Part shown: positions 1 to 8,647 of the stretch, one piece after another
Position numbering within the stretch: the first letter of the stretch is position 1
Layout of the letters: the number at the start of each line of letters is the position of its first letter
From: DASYLJ01 sp964432595
GTDB lineage: Bacteria; Desulfobacterota; Binatia; DP-6
DNA: 64,000 nt
Reading direction: 5' to 3'
Assembly: GCA_964432595.1 (NCBI GenBank)
Contig: CAYSOF010000027.1
Location: 20,397-84,396, forward strand
Position numbers and translations under genes: made by a program
The notes under the pieces: model-generated
Databases searched by the model: none
What the model saw: the letters and a program-made list of their open reading frames with translations, nothing else
Told to the model about the DNA's origin: nothing

Positions 1-2
1 TC

Positions 3-992
3 GTCCGCGAACGGATCGAGGCCGTCACGCTGGTGTCGCCCACGATCTACGTCGGGGAGGATCTGATCTGGTACATGAACGCGGAGCGGGCGGCGGCGCC
101 GTCGACGGATGACGGCGGCGGCGCGGGGCAGTGGACGGTGCGCCGGGTGCGCGCCGAGCTCGGGCGCGTCGTCGTGACGTTCGAGGGCGCCGATCGCCTG
201 CAGCTCCCGATCGCGTTCCGCACGACGGCGCGCGACGTGAACCTCGCCGACCTGGCGACGCTGCGGATCGGCGCGGAGCTGCAGGTGCCGAAGCAGAGCT
301 ATCGCTTCCCGGGGTTCGACCTCGACCTCCAGGACGTCGAGGGCGCGCTGCGCTTCGACTACCCGCCCGGGCGGCGGCGCGACAACCTCGTCAACGTGCT
401 GCGCGCGGCCGAGATCCGCTGGGGCGACTACCGCATCAACGACGCGTGGCTCTCGGTGACGTTCGACCAGTCCGGCATCAACGGCCGGCTCGGCGGCGCG
501 GCGTACGACGGCTACACGACCGCCGGCCTGAGCGTGCCGTTCAGCGCCGGCGACCGCAGCGCCTGGATCGCGGGCGAGCGCGTCGACCTGGCGCCGCTCA
601 CCACGCAGGTGTCGAACGGCCACGCGACGATGACCGGCCACGCGACCTTCGAGGGCGCCCTCACGATCCGCGACGACCGGATCCACACGGCGTCCGGCCG
701 CTTGACGCTGCTCGGCCCCGGCCGGCTCGACTTCCCCGACCTCGACACGCTGCCCGACCGGCTGCCCGCGGACGCGCCGTCCTGGCAGCGCGACCTCGCC
801 CGCATCGCGGGCGACGTCTTCCGCGACTGGCCGTGGACAAGCGGCGACGGGACGCTGGCGCTCGCCGACCATCGCGGTACCGCCGCGCTCGCCGTCCGCG
901 GCGACCGCGGCACGCGCCGGATCGAGGCGCACTACTACCAGGACCCCCCGCTCGTGGTACCCATGCTCGCCGACGCCACCACCGCGCCATGA
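3..992 (+). CDS. C-terminal part of a YdbH/AsmA-like envelope protein (cut by window edge)
   Basis: The frame is open from the first bases, so the gene probably begins outside the window; a GTG at 33 is the first possible internal start. The visible 320 or so residues are beta-rich, alternating short polar and hydrophobic segments, with no membrane span. They end in a typical AsmA/YdbH-like tail (ARGDRGTRRIEAHYYQ region). The identification rests mainly on the next gene, which combines YnbE-like and YdbL-like parts and overlaps this stop by ATGA. In E. coli, YdbH, YnbE and YdbL are encoded together; YdbH spans the periplasm and, with the outer-membrane lipoprotein YnbE, forms a bridge supporting outer-membrane lipid homeostasis. 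The same role here is inferred from context. Confidence 0.6.
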   Translation, partial: VRERIEAVTLVSPTIYVGEDLIWYMNAERAAAPSTDDGGGAGQWTVRRVRAELGRVVVTFEGADRLQLPIAFRTTARDVNLADLATLRIGAELQVPKQSYRFPGFDLDLQDVEGALRFDYPPGRRRDNLVNVLRAAEIRWGDYRINDAWLSVTFDQSGINGRLGGAAYDGYTTAGLSVPFSAGDRSAWIAGERVDLAPLTTQVSNGHATMTGHATFEGALTIRDDRIHTASGRLTLLGPGRLDFPDLDTLPDRLPADAPSWQRDLARIAGDVFRDWPWTSGDGTLALADHRGTAALAVRGDRGTRRIEAHYYQDPPLVVPMLADATTAP

Positions 993-1528
993 CACGATCG
1001 CCCGCCCTCCTCCTGTTCCTCGTCGCTGCGGCCTGCGGGCCCACCGTCAACCTGTCGACCCAGAAGCCGCTCGAGGTCGACGTCACGCTGCGGGTCGACA
1101 TCTACCAGCACCGCGTCGCCGGCGACGAAGCGACCGCGGCGTCGGGGCCGACCGGCGACGCCGAGCAGCAGCGGCGCACGCGCATGAGCGAGATCCAGAC
1201 GCTCAAGAACTCGCGCCTGGTCGGCGAGAACCGCTTCGGCCTGCTCACCATCCGCGAGCTCCCGACGGGACGCTACGGCGAGTACGTGACGACCACCGTC
1301 GAGGCCGAGAACGCCGACCGCACGACGCTGATGCGCGCGATGGCCGCCGACCGCCGCCGCCCGCTCGCCGAGATCGAAGCCGAACAGGCGGCGCTCTGGC
1401 GCGACCGTGCGTTCCCCGGCGAATGGATCGAGGTGCGCGCCGACGACGGCACCTGGCAGTGGACGCAGCAGCGCGCCCCGGACGCGGGCGCCGCGGTCGT
1501 ACCCCCGCCGCCCGCACCGGCGCCGTGA
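989..1528 (+). CDS. YnbE-YdbL fusion lipoprotein (DUF1318-like)
   Basis: A 179-residue predicted lipoprotein. The signal peptide ends in the lipobox VAAAC, with Cys16 as the likely lipidated residue. Residues 17-45 (PTVNLSTQKPLEVDVTLRVD) match the short YnbE lipoprotein pattern. After a Gly/Thr/Ala linker, residues about 70-160 match the YdbL/DUF1318 pattern: a LKNSRLVGEN stretch, a middle helix of the form DRRRPLAEIEAEQA, and an FPGEWIEV ending. The tail is Pro/Ala-rich. In enterobacteria these are two separate genes, so a single polypeptide is notable. It overlaps the YdbH-like gene upstream and the DUF2723 gene downstream by 4 bases each, indicating one operon. The assignment is by pattern recognition of both halves. 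Confidence 0.65.
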   Translation: MTRSPALLLFLVAAACGPTVNLSTQKPLEVDVTLRVDIYQHRVAGDEATAASGPTGDAEQQRRTRMSEIQTLKNSRLVGENRFGLLTIRELPTGRYGEYVTTTVEAENADRTTLMRAMAADRRRPLAEIEAEQAALWRDRAFPGEWIEVRADDGTWQWTQQRAPDAGAAVVPPPPAPAP

Positions 1529-3357
1529 CGACACGCGATGCGGCCGTCGCCGCCGCCGTCGCCGCCACGTGCGCGACGCTGTACCTGATCACGCTCGCGC
1601 CCGGGCTGCCGCATCCGTCGGGCGACAGCCACGAGCTGACGACGGCCGCGGCGACGCTCGGCATCGCGCATCGCACCGGCTATCCGCTCTTCACGTGGCT
1701 CGGCGCGCTCTTCGCGTACGCGCTGCCGGTCGGGACGATCGCCGTCCGCACGAACGTCATGTGCGCCCTGCTGGCGGCGGCAGGCGTCGCCGGCGTGTAC
1801 GGGCTCGCGCGCCAGCTGGCGCTGCGCCCGCTGGTCGCCGCGTTCACCGCGCTGCTGCTCGGCGTCGGGACGACGTACTGGTCGCAGGCCGTGCTGACCG
1901 AGGTCTACGCCGTCAACGTCTTCGTCATGACCGTCCAGCTGAACCTGCTGGTGGCGTGGTCGCGGCGCCGCACGCCCGCCCTGCTGATCGGCTTCGCGTT
2001 CGTGTTCGGGCTGTCGCCCGGCACACACATGTCGAACCTCGGCCTCGCGCCCGCCTACGCGCTCTTCATCCTGCTCGTCGATCCGGCGATCCTCCGCCGT
2101 CCCCGCACGATCGCCGCGATGCTGGCTGCGTTCCTGCTGGGCCTCGCACAGTTCGCGTGGCTTCCGCTGCGCGCGCACACCGCGCGCTTCCCGAACCCGA
2201 CGCCGGACACGCTGGAGGGCTTCTGGCAGTACACGCTCGGCGCCTTCGCCGGCTCGCGCTTCGCGTTCCCGCTCGCCGAGCTGCCCGCGCGGCTGGCGCT
2301 CTACCTCCGCTTCCTCGCCGAGAACTTCACGCCGGCCGGCATCGGCGCGGGCCTGCTCGGCATGTGGGTGCTGCTCCGGCGGGACGCCCTCCGCTTCTGG
2401 CTGGTGCTCCCGGTCTACGTGACGAACGTCGTGGTGTTCTCGCAGCTCGCGGTGTTCGACCTCGACGTGTTCTTCCTCGCCGGGTACGTCGTCTTCGTGC
2501 TCTTCGTCGGCTTCGGCGTGGACGCGCTCGGCGGCGCGGTGCGGCCGTTCGTGCCGGCGGCGTTGCGGACGGCGGGCGCCGCGGCGGTGCTCGCCGCCGG
2601 CTTGTTGGTCCTCGCGCGCGGCAGCTTCGCCGCCAACGACCGGCGCGCCGACACCGCGGTCGACGACTTCCAGCGGAGCCTCTTCGCGATGCTGCCGCCC
2701 GACGCCGTGCTCGTCGCGCCGTCGGGCGTCTTCGCGGGCTCGGTCATGTACTACCACGACGTGCTCGGCCTGCGGCCAGACGTGCAGCTCGTCGACCGCC
2801 CGGATGCGCCGCCGCCGCGCGACGGCGCGCCGCGCTTCACCACGCTCGGCGTCGTGCGCGGCGCACTGCGGCCGTCGTCGCATTGGGGCCTCGCGCCGCA
2901 CGCGGTGCCGCGCGACGCGTGGTTCGTCCCGGCGCTGGTCGGCGCGCGGCAGGACCTGATGCTCTGGCGCGTCGAGCCGGCGGCGCCGGCACCGGCCGCG
3001 GCCGCGCCCGCGGTGCGCGGCACGCATGCGTTCGCGGGCGCGACGCTCGACGGCTGGACCGTCACGCGCGCCGCGCCGGATCGCGTGCATCTCGAGACGC
3101 ACTGGACCGCGACGTCGCCCGCGCCCGTCGTCGTCGGCACGCGCATCGGCACGCGCACCATGGAGTCGCACGAGCTCGGCTTCGGCATGCGCGCGCGGCG
3201 GGGCGACGCGGCCGGACCGGTCGCCGAGTCGTTCGACCTGGTGCTGCCGTCCACGCTGCCGCCCGGCCGCCATCCGCTCGCCGTCGGCGTCACCCGCACG
3301 GACGCGACGGGGCTCTCCACCGACTGGGTCGAGATCGGTCATGTCGACGTCGGGTGA
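1525..3357 (+). CDS. DUF2723 (TMEM260-like) multi-spanning membrane protein
   Basis: A 610-residue protein, started at the GTG overlapping the previous stop. The first transmembrane helix is followed by the loop LAPGLPHPSGDSHELTTAA, typical of the DUF2723 family, whose human member TMEM260 is a protein O-mannosyltransferase. About ten further hydrophobic helices run to residue 380. The last 200 residues are soluble and beta-rich, probably periplasmic. GT-C-type lipid-linked sugar transferases share this layout with an acidic residue in the first loop. A glycosyltransferase role is likely, but the acceptor is unknown. An alternative reading is a polyprenyl-dependent mannosyltransferase-like protein acting on envelope glycans. 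Confidence 0.7.
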   Translation: MTTRDAAVAAAVAATCATLYLITLAPGLPHPSGDSHELTTAAATLGIAHRTGYPLFTWLGALFAYALPVGTIAVRTNVMCALLAAAGVAGVYGLARQLALRPLVAAFTALLLGVGTTYWSQAVLTEVYAVNVFVMTVQLNLLVAWSRRRTPALLIGFAFVFGLSPGTHMSNLGLAPAYALFILLVDPAILRRPRTIAAMLAAFLLGLAQFAWLPLRAHTARFPNPTPDTLEGFWQYTLGAFAGSRFAFPLAELPARLALYLRFLAENFTPAGIGAGLLGMWVLLRRDALRFWLVLPVYVTNVVVFSQLAVFDLDVFFLAGYVVFVLFVGFGVDALGGAVRPFVPAALRTAGAAAVLAAGLLVLARGSFAANDRRADTAVDDFQRSLFAMLPPDAVLVAPSGVFAGSVMYYHDVLGLRPDVQLVDRPDAPPPRDGAPRFTTLGVVRGALRPSSHWGLAPHAVPRDAWFVPALVGARQDLMLWRVEPAAPAPAAAAPAVRGTHAFAGATLDGWTVTRAAPDRVHLETHWTATSPAPVVVGTRIGTRTMESHELGFGMRARRGDAAGPVAESFDLVLPSTLPPGRHPLAVGVTRTDATGLSTDWVEIGHVDVG

Positions 3358-3697
3358 GCGGCGGCCGGTCCTCATGGGCCTCGGGGTCGCGGTGCTGCTC
3401 CTGATGCAGCTCGGCGGCGCGCTGCTCGTGCTGCGCGCACGCGACGCGCCGTCCGCCCCGGGCTGGCGCATCCCGGGCGAGACCGCCGACGTGCTCGGCA
3501 CCGTCGAGCACTACGGCGACGGCGTGATCGCGCTCACGACGAGCCAGGGTCCGGCCACGATCCGCGTCGACGGCGGCACGGAGGTGACGACCCTGACGGC
3601 ACCGGCGACGCTGGCGGACATCCGTCCCGGCGAGACGATCGTCGTCTGGGGCCGCGACCGGGCGCGCGTCATCCTGGTCGGCGCGCCGGCCGCGTGA
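3341..3697 (+). CDS. Small membrane-anchored protein with a DUF5666-like beta domain
   Basis: A 118-residue protein whose ATG lies inside the end of the DUF2723 gene (17-base overlap in another frame), so the two are probably translationally coupled. Residues 9-28 form one transmembrane helix (LMGLGVAVLLLMQLGGALLV). The remainder is a short beta-strand domain (GTVEHYGDGVIALTTSQG, then DIRPGETIVVWG) resembling OB-fold-like DUF5666 repeats that bind no known ligand. It probably faces the periplasm. No enzymatic motif is visible. Confidence 0.6.
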   Translation: MSTSGERRPVLMGLGVAVLLLMQLGGALLVLRARDAPSAPGWRIPGETADVLGTVEHYGDGVIALTTSQGPATIRVDGGTEVTTLTAPATLADIRPGETIVVWGRDRARVILVGAPAA

Positions 3698-3703
3698 CGG
3701 CGC

Positions 3704-5713
3704 TCAGCTCGTCGGCAGCGCGCCCACCAGCTCCGGCGCGACGGCGCGCAGCGAGCGCGTCTTCCACCAGAAATTCGCCGCGTGCGGGTCGTCCTGATCG
3801 TGCGCCTGGCGCCAGCGGTAGCTGCCGTTGCAGGTGGCGCCGTTCGTGACGGTGAACTCGCCGGAAGCGATCGCGTGGTCGTCGCCGTCGAAGAAGCCGG
3901 GATGGCGGCAGACGCCGACGACCTCGACGCCCTCGTCCACCTCGCCCGCCGGGCACGTGCCGCCCATGGCGAAGCTCGGCGTCTGCTCCTGATAGTCCAG
4001 CGACGGGGTGCTGTTGGTTCCCGCGGCCGCGACGCGAGGGGCGGCGACGAAGAGCCAGTCGAGCAGCCGGTCCCGCACGGCGGTGCGCGCCGCGACGTGG
4101 TTCGCCTTCGACGGATCGGTGAGGTCGCTGTGGCAGAACGCGCCGAGCCGCTGCCCGTGGACCTCGCGCCACGTCTCGCCGGGCGCCGGCGTCATGTCGA
4201 GCCCCACCGCGAACGGGCTCGCCTGCGCGTCGTACGGCAGCGTGCCGTCGCTGCGGCCGGTCCAGAGCGCGGGCGAGCAGCTGCCCCACGACGTCAGCAT
4301 GAGCGCGCGGCGGCTCGTCGCCACCCAGTCGGCGCCGGGCGTGGCGCTCACGCGGCCGACCCATTCGCAGAAGCCGTTGCCGGGCGCGCACGAGTCGCCG
4401 AAGCCGGCGATGGCGTCGCCGTTCTTGCACGTCGTCTCGAAGCTGGCGGCGCCGACGACGTCGTACTTGCTGGTGCCGATCTGATCGATCACGCCCTGTA
4501 CCGTGACGACGCCGGCGATGCGGTCCTGCACGCCCCAGCTCTGCGTGTTCGGCCCGCCGGGCCCGGTGTTCGACGCGACCTCCATCGCGACGCGTGCGCC
4601 CGCCGAGTGACCGATCAGGACGACGTTCTTCGCCGGCGCGGGGAAGAGGCGGTTCACCTCCTGCGCGAGACGGTAGCGCCACTCGTACGCCGTGGTGCAC
4701 GGCTGCCCCTGCTGCGTGGTCGAGCAGCCCGGGTCGCCCACCTCCCAGTCGTCCATGTCGAGCGGATCGGGCGAGTCGGACGGATGGATGCCGGACGGCG
4801 TGGCCGTGTAGACGTTGGCGTGCGCGCTGTTGGTCACGACGTGCACGCCGGGATGCGCCGCCTCCCACGCGGCGATGCGCGCCGGCAGCGCGGCGTCGAC
4901 CGCCGCCTGCAGCTCGTCGAGCGAGTTGTGCGCGTTCATCCGCGAGCTGGGGCAGCTCTTCAGGCCGTGGACGTAGAGCAGGTTCAGCTCGACGACGAGC
5001 GTCGTCGTGGTCGTCGACGACGTCGTGCTGGTCGTGGCGGTGCTGCTGGTCGAGCTCGAGGTGGTGCTCGACGTCGTGGCGGTGGTCGTCGAGGTGGTGG
5101 CGGACGTCGACGTGGTGGGCAGCACGCTGGTGGTCGTCGTGGTCGGCAGCAGTGGACAGGCGGCGGCGTTGGCGCGCTGGACGAGCCACTTGCGCGCGTC
5201 GTCCGTCCGCTCGACGCCGCCGGCGATCCCGCCGAAGGAGACGCAGAGCGCGTCCGTCGCGCCGATCCCGAGGACGGCCACGGCTTCGTCGCCGGGGGCG
5301 GGCGGGACGACGGCCAGCGGGCCGCCCTTCCCCTGCACCAGCACCTTCAGGGTGACGATCCCGTTGGCGCCGCGCTTCAGCAGGACCGTGCGCACGGCGC
5401 CGCCGGTCGCGCCGGAGCCGTACTTGAAGCCCGTCGTGCCGAGCCGCTTCCAGCCGGCCGACGGCAGGTCGAACGTCTGATCGGCCGGCGTGCCCCCCTG
5501 GGTGACGATCCGCAGAACGGCGCCGGCGACGGTCGGGTCGCCGAGCGGCAGCGCGCCCGGACCCTTCGCCTGCAGCAGCACCTTCCGCAGCGCGGGATTC
5601 GCGCTCGGGTCCTGCACGAGGAGCTTGGCGCCCGGCAGCGACTGCTCGGCCGCCTGCACGAGGCCAGCCACGGCGAGAAGCGCGGCGGCCACCGCGCGAA
5701 CGGACGTCGACAT
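3704..5713 (-). CDS. Secreted alpha/beta-hydrolase with Thr/Ser linker
   Basis: A 669-residue protein with a clear signal peptide (cleavage near VQAAEQ). Residues 25-190 form a beta-rich module with GxTGGAVRTVLLKR-type repeats. A low-complexity Thr/Ser linker follows at about 195-240 and separates it from a C-terminal hydrolase domain. That domain opens with NLLYVHGLKSC (oxyanion-loop HG) and carries the nucleophile elbow GHSAG with Ser370. Several Cys pairs suggest folding outside the cytoplasm. Such linkers are typical of exported enzymes with a separate surface- or substrate-binding module. The substrate is unknown; lipase or esterase is the most likely class. It converges tail-to-tail with the gene ending at 3697, only 6 bases away. 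Confidence 0.75.
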   Translation of the reverse strand: MSTSVRAVAAALLAVAGLVQAAEQSLPGAKLLVQDPSANPALRKVLLQAKGPGALPLGDPTVAGAVLRIVTQGGTPADQTFDLPSAGWKRLGTTGFKYGSGATGGAVRTVLLKRGANGIVTLKVLVQGKGGPLAVVPPAPGDEAVAVLGIGATDALCVSFGGIAGGVERTDDARKWLVQRANAAACPLLPTTTTTSVLPTTSTSATTSTTTATTSSTTSSSTSSTATTSTTSSTTTTTLVVELNLLYVHGLKSCPSSRMNAHNSLDELQAAVDAALPARIAAWEAAHPGVHVVTNSAHANVYTATPSGIHPSDSPDPLDMDDWEVGDPGCSTTQQGQPCTTAYEWRYRLAQEVNRLFPAPAKNVVLIGHSAGARVAMEVASNTGPGGPNTQSWGVQDRIAGVVTVQGVIDQIGTSKYDVVGAASFETTCKNGDAIAGFGDSCAPGNGFCEWVGRVSATPGADWVATSRRALMLTSWGSCSPALWTGRSDGTLPYDAQASPFAVGLDMTPAPGETWREVHGQRLGAFCHSDLTDPSKANHVAARTAVRDRLLDWLFVAAPRVAAAGTNSTPSLDYQEQTPSFAMGGTCPAGEVDEGVEVVGVCRHPGFFDGDDHAIASGEFTVTNGATCNGSYRWRQAHDQDDPHAANFWWKTRSLRAVAPELVGALPTS

Positions 5714-5761
5714 CGGCGGGGGTGCTAACGCTCCGCCGGGACGAGCGTCAAGGGAAATGCG

Positions 5762-6166
5762 CTACTTGACCTTGAGCGCGCCGCCGCAGACCTCGCCTTC
5801 CGGAACGCCTTTGAGCCACCGGCGCAGCTCGTCCGTCCGCCGGCGCGTCAGCTCGGCCTTCCGCCCGGCCAGGCACATCGGGAAGACGCTGCCGTAGTAG
5901 CCCGGCTCGTTCGCGTGCGGGTACGCCGCGTCCAGCTCCGCGTCGCGCAGCGCGATCCAGGCGCGTTGCGCCGCGCGCAGCTTGGTCACGACCAGCGGGT
6001 CGTCGGCGTACTCCTTCAGCACCTGCTGGTACACCTGGTTCAGCTCGGCGTCGGCCTTCTGGAGGTCGGCGTCCGCGCCGGTGCCCATGTCGCGCTGGGT
6101 CTGCGCGAACCCGGTGCACGCGAGCAGCAGGAGGACGGCGGCGGCGCGGGCGATCCGTAGCGTCAT
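5762..6166 (-). CDS. LprI-like (DUF1311) secreted protein
   Basis: A 134-residue protein with an N-terminal signal peptide (cut near GFAQT). The body has the signature of the LprI/DUF1311 family: an alpha-helical LNQVYQQVLKEY segment, LRAAQRAWIALRDAEL, and a paired-Cys C-terminal half (MCLAGRKAELTRRRTDEL then GEVCGG). Family members include lysozyme inhibitors such as mycobacterial LprI. It is exported to the periplasm or outer membrane, but there is no lipobox cysteine at the expected place. It lies between two secreted hydrolases on the same strand, so co-expression is possible. Lysozyme inhibition is inferred from the family only. Confidence 0.8.
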   Translation of the reverse strand: MTLRIARAAAVLLLLACTGFAQTQRDMGTGADADLQKADAELNQVYQQVLKEYADDPLVVTKLRAAQRAWIALRDAELDAAYPHANEPGYYGSVFPMCLAGRKAELTRRRTDELRRWLKGVPEGEVCGGALKVK

Positions 6167-6200
6167 GCGGCGACGCCATACCCCGAATCGGTCGCCGGTC

Positions 6201-7559
6201 CTACTCCGACGCGTAGAGGAATCCCGGCTGGGCCGGCGGCTCGAGCAGCGGACTCCAGGACGCGTCGCCGGCGAGATGCACCATCAGGAACGGCACGACC
6301 CAGCGCAGCGCCGCGTCGTGCGCCTCGGCCGACGACAGCGTCGCCGGCGGATTGCAGTCGGAGCTCGGGAAGCAGAAGTCGGAAAACGCGAAGTGGCCGG
6401 CGTGCTCGATCTCGACGAGCATCTTCGGTGATACCGACGCCGCGTACGCGGCGCGCGACTGGTCGTTGCTCACGACGCTGTCGATGTGGCCGAGTATCGT
6501 GAGCGACGGCACCGTGAAGCGCGGTGAGCCGAGCGCGGCGGGCGCCATCGCGACGGCGACGTCGATGCGAGGATCGGCGGACTGGACGAAGTACGTGGTG
6601 AGGCCGCCGAAGGAGTGGCCGGTCATCGCGATGCGGTCCGCGTCGACGACGCCGGTGAGGAAGGACCCCGGGTTCGCGGCGGCGGCGAGGACCTGGTCGA
6701 GGACGAAGCGCACGTCCTGCGGCCGCTCGAGGAGAGACGCGCGCTGCGCGTCGATCGAGCGGCAGCTCGGAAACTCGTCGATGGTGTTGCCCGGATGCGG
6801 CGGGGCCACGACGACGAAGCCGTGCGAGGCGAGCAGCGGCGTCAGGAAGCGGCTCTGCACCGGCGTGCCGCACGAGCCATGCGAGAACAGCACGACCGGA
6901 TACGGGCCGGCGCTCGTGTCCACCGGCGCGTCGTTCACGCCGCCCGTCGCCGGGTCGATGGGAGCGCTGCCGGGCGCAGCGGGATACCAGACGGCCGTAT
7001 CGAGCACGCGCGGCGTGCCGGGGGAGACGACCGAGTCCTTCACGTACTGCACCCGGCGAAACCCGGGAGCGAACGGTCCGCGGTCGCGCACGTCGTGGCA
7101 CGTGCCCGCGCTCCAGTCGACGACGTCCGCGCAGTGGGTCTCCACGCCGCACGCCGTCCGCGTGACCTTGGTGCCGCCCGCGCACGACGACGCGCGGCTC
7201 AACGTGCACGAGTAGTCGAGGTCGGTCCGCCGCACCTTGCCGCACGGCACGAGGTCCGAGCCGCAGCTGGCGCCGCGCGCGATGCGGCGGGCGGTCGTCC
7301 GGCACCCGGGGCGCAGGACGCCGGTGCCGACGGCGTCGTCGATCGCGCCGCGCGCGCAGCGCTGGTACGAGCCGCGCGTCGCCGCCGCGTCGCACGGGCA
7401 TGTCGTCTCCGTCGCGGTACGCAGGGCCGCGAGCGCGCGCTGGTCGCCCAGGCTGAACGGTTCCTGGAGACACGTGTTGGCGGCGGTCGCCGTGCGGGAC
7501 GACAGCAACGCCAGGAACACGATGGCCGAACGTACGATGATCGGTCGCGTCATGATCAT
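6201..7559 (-). CDS. Secreted PAF-acetylhydrolase/dienelactone-hydrolase-like enzyme with Cys-rich N-terminal module
   Basis: A 452-residue protein; the start MIMTRP sits just inside the divergent promoter. After the signal peptide (…TATA/AN), residues 27-160 form a Cys-rich module (LGDQRALAALRTATETTCPC, then a CARG segment, TCADVVDW-like and GTCHD segments). Nearly the same module occurs at the start of the protein encoded at 48856-50538. The catalytic domain follows: FSHGSCGTP (oxyanion region), the nucleophile elbow GHSFGG (Ser316), the acid in GHIDS and the histidine in EHAGHF. The arrangement matches plasma-type PAF-acetylhydrolases and chlorophyllase-like esterases. The gene is divergent from the AraC-family gene at 7649, and a direct-repeat operator lies 43 bases upstream of its start. 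Confidence 0.82.
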   Translation of the reverse strand: MIMTRPIIVRSAIVFLALLSSRTATAANTCLQEPFSLGDQRALAALRTATETTCPCDAAATRGSYQRCARGAIDDAVGTGVLRPGCRTTARRIARGASCGSDLVPCGKVRRTDLDYSCTLSRASSCAGGTKVTRTACGVETHCADVVDWSAGTCHDVRDRGPFAPGFRRVQYVKDSVVSPGTPRVLDTAVWYPAAPGSAPIDPATGGVNDAPVDTSAGPYPVVLFSHGSCGTPVQSRFLTPLLASHGFVVVAPPHPGNTIDEFPSCRSIDAQRASLLERPQDVRFVLDQVLAAAANPGSFLTGVVDADRIAMTGHSFGGLTTYFVQSADPRIDVAVAMAPAALGSPRFTVPSLTILGHIDSVVSNDQSRAAYAASVSPKMLVEIEHAGHFAFSDFCFPSSDCNPPATLSSAEAHDAALRWVVPFLMVHLAGDASWSPLLEPPAQPGFLYASE

Positions 7560-7602
7560 GGGTCCGTCGTATCCGGTTCGCGCCCCGCGTGCTGGTCGCC
7601 GC

Positions 7603-7630
7603 CGGACAAACGATGGTCCGCAGCGGACAA
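7603..7630 (-). promoter_or_regulatory. AraC-type direct-repeat operator, copy A
   Basis: On the + strand two CGGACAA heptamers are spaced exactly 21 bp (two helical turns), with a 14-bp spacer ACGATGGTCCGCAG. They lie between the divergent esterase (start 7559) and AraC-family gene (start about 7649). Read toward the esterase the heptamers are TTGTCCG. A second copy at 48771-48798 matches at 24 of 28 positions and has the same orientation relative to its downstream gene. Direct repeats about 21 bp apart are the usual target of AraC-family proteins. That the adjacent regulator binds here is inferred. Confidence 0.65.
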
Positions 7631-7648
7631 CGGCCGCCCTTTTGGGGT

Positions 7649-8647
7649 ATGACGGGCGGAATGTCGGTGCCCGGTGCGTTCCGCGTCCTGCTCTCGGAGC
7701 TCGTGTCGATCGGCGTCGACCCGGCGGCCGTGTGCACGGCGGCGGGCGTCGACCCGCGCGTCCTCGACGAGCACGGCGCGCCGCTCGACATCGGGGCACT
7801 CGCCGCACTGCTCGCCCGCGCGGAGGCGATGGCCGGCGATCCGCTCCTCGGCCTGCACATGGCGGAGCGCGCACAGGGACGCGGCGTGCTGTCCTACCTG
7901 GCGCGATCGCAGCAGACCGTCGGCGACGGCCTGGAAGCGTTCCGGCAGTATGCCGGCGTCGCCTGGAACGCGCCCGACGCCGTCGCGATCGCGCGCGACG
8001 GCACGACGACCACCGTACGCTTCACGTTGAGCTCGCGGCTCTCGCGCCATGTCGTCGAATACCTGATCGCACGGACGGCGATGTCGCTGCGACGCAGCGG
8101 CGCCGCCGCCGAGCACGTCGCGTTCACGCATGCGGCCGCCGGCACGCCGGCGGAGTACACGCGCGTCTTCCGGTGCCCGGTCCGATTCCGGCAACGCGAG
8201 ACGAGCCTCGTGCTTCCGTCGGCCGCGCTCCGGCGTCCGCTGCGTGCGGCCAACCCGGAGGCGGCGTCGGCGCTCGCCGGTGCCATCACGCGGGCGCGGC
8301 CGCCGGCGACCGTCGCCGCGCAGCTGGCGCGCGCCGTCGAGGAGTGCGTGGTCCGCGGCGACCGTCCCGACCGCGAGGCGCTCGCGCGCACGCTCGGCAT
8401 GAGCGGCCGCACCCTCGCCCGCCGCCTCGTGGCCGAGCAGCAGCTGTTCCGCGACGTCGTCGACGACGTGCGGCGGACGCTCGCGCATCGGCTGATGGAC
8501 GATCCGTCGCTCGACGTGGGCGAGGTCGCGGCGCGCGTGGGGTTCGCCGATCCCGCGGCGTTCGGCAAGGCGTTCCGGCGGTGGTTCGGGACCTCGCCGT
8601 CCGCCTTCAGACGAACGACGCCGGCTTCTGCGGGATCGCGTCGGTGA
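7649..8647 (+). CDS. AraC-family transcriptional regulator
   Basis: A protein of about 332 residues, counted from the ATG at 7649; ATG 7661 and GTG 7589 are alternatives, and no start has a strong ribosome site. The N-terminal domain resembles the ligand-binding half of OruR/ArgR/Arabinose_bd-type regulators (LLSELVSIGVDPAAVC…, GDPLLGLHMAE). The C-terminal part holds the two helix-turn-helix motifs: ALARTLGMSGRTLARRL and VGEVAARVGFADPAAFGKAF followed by RRWFGTSPSAFRR. Effectors of this subgroup are often hydrophobic or amino-acid-derived, but here the ligand is unknown. The last 41 bases overlap the convergent GFA gene. Its likely targets are the esterase next door and the propeller gene at 48856, both preceded by the same 28-bp operator. 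Confidence 0.88.
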   Translation: MTGGMSVPGAFRVLLSELVSIGVDPAAVCTAAGVDPRVLDEHGAPLDIGALAALLARAEAMAGDPLLGLHMAERAQGRGVLSYLARSQQTVGDGLEAFRQYAGVAWNAPDAVAIARDGTTTTVRFTLSSRLSRHVVEYLIARTAMSLRRSGAAAEHVAFTHAAAGTPAEYTRVFRCPVRFRQRETSLVLPSAALRRPLRAANPEAASALAGAITRARPPATVAAQLARAVEECVVRGDRPDREALARTLGMSGRTLARRLVAEQQLFRDVVDDVRRTLAHRLMDDPSLDVGEVAARVGFADPAAFGKAFRRWFGTSPSAFRRTTPASAGSRR

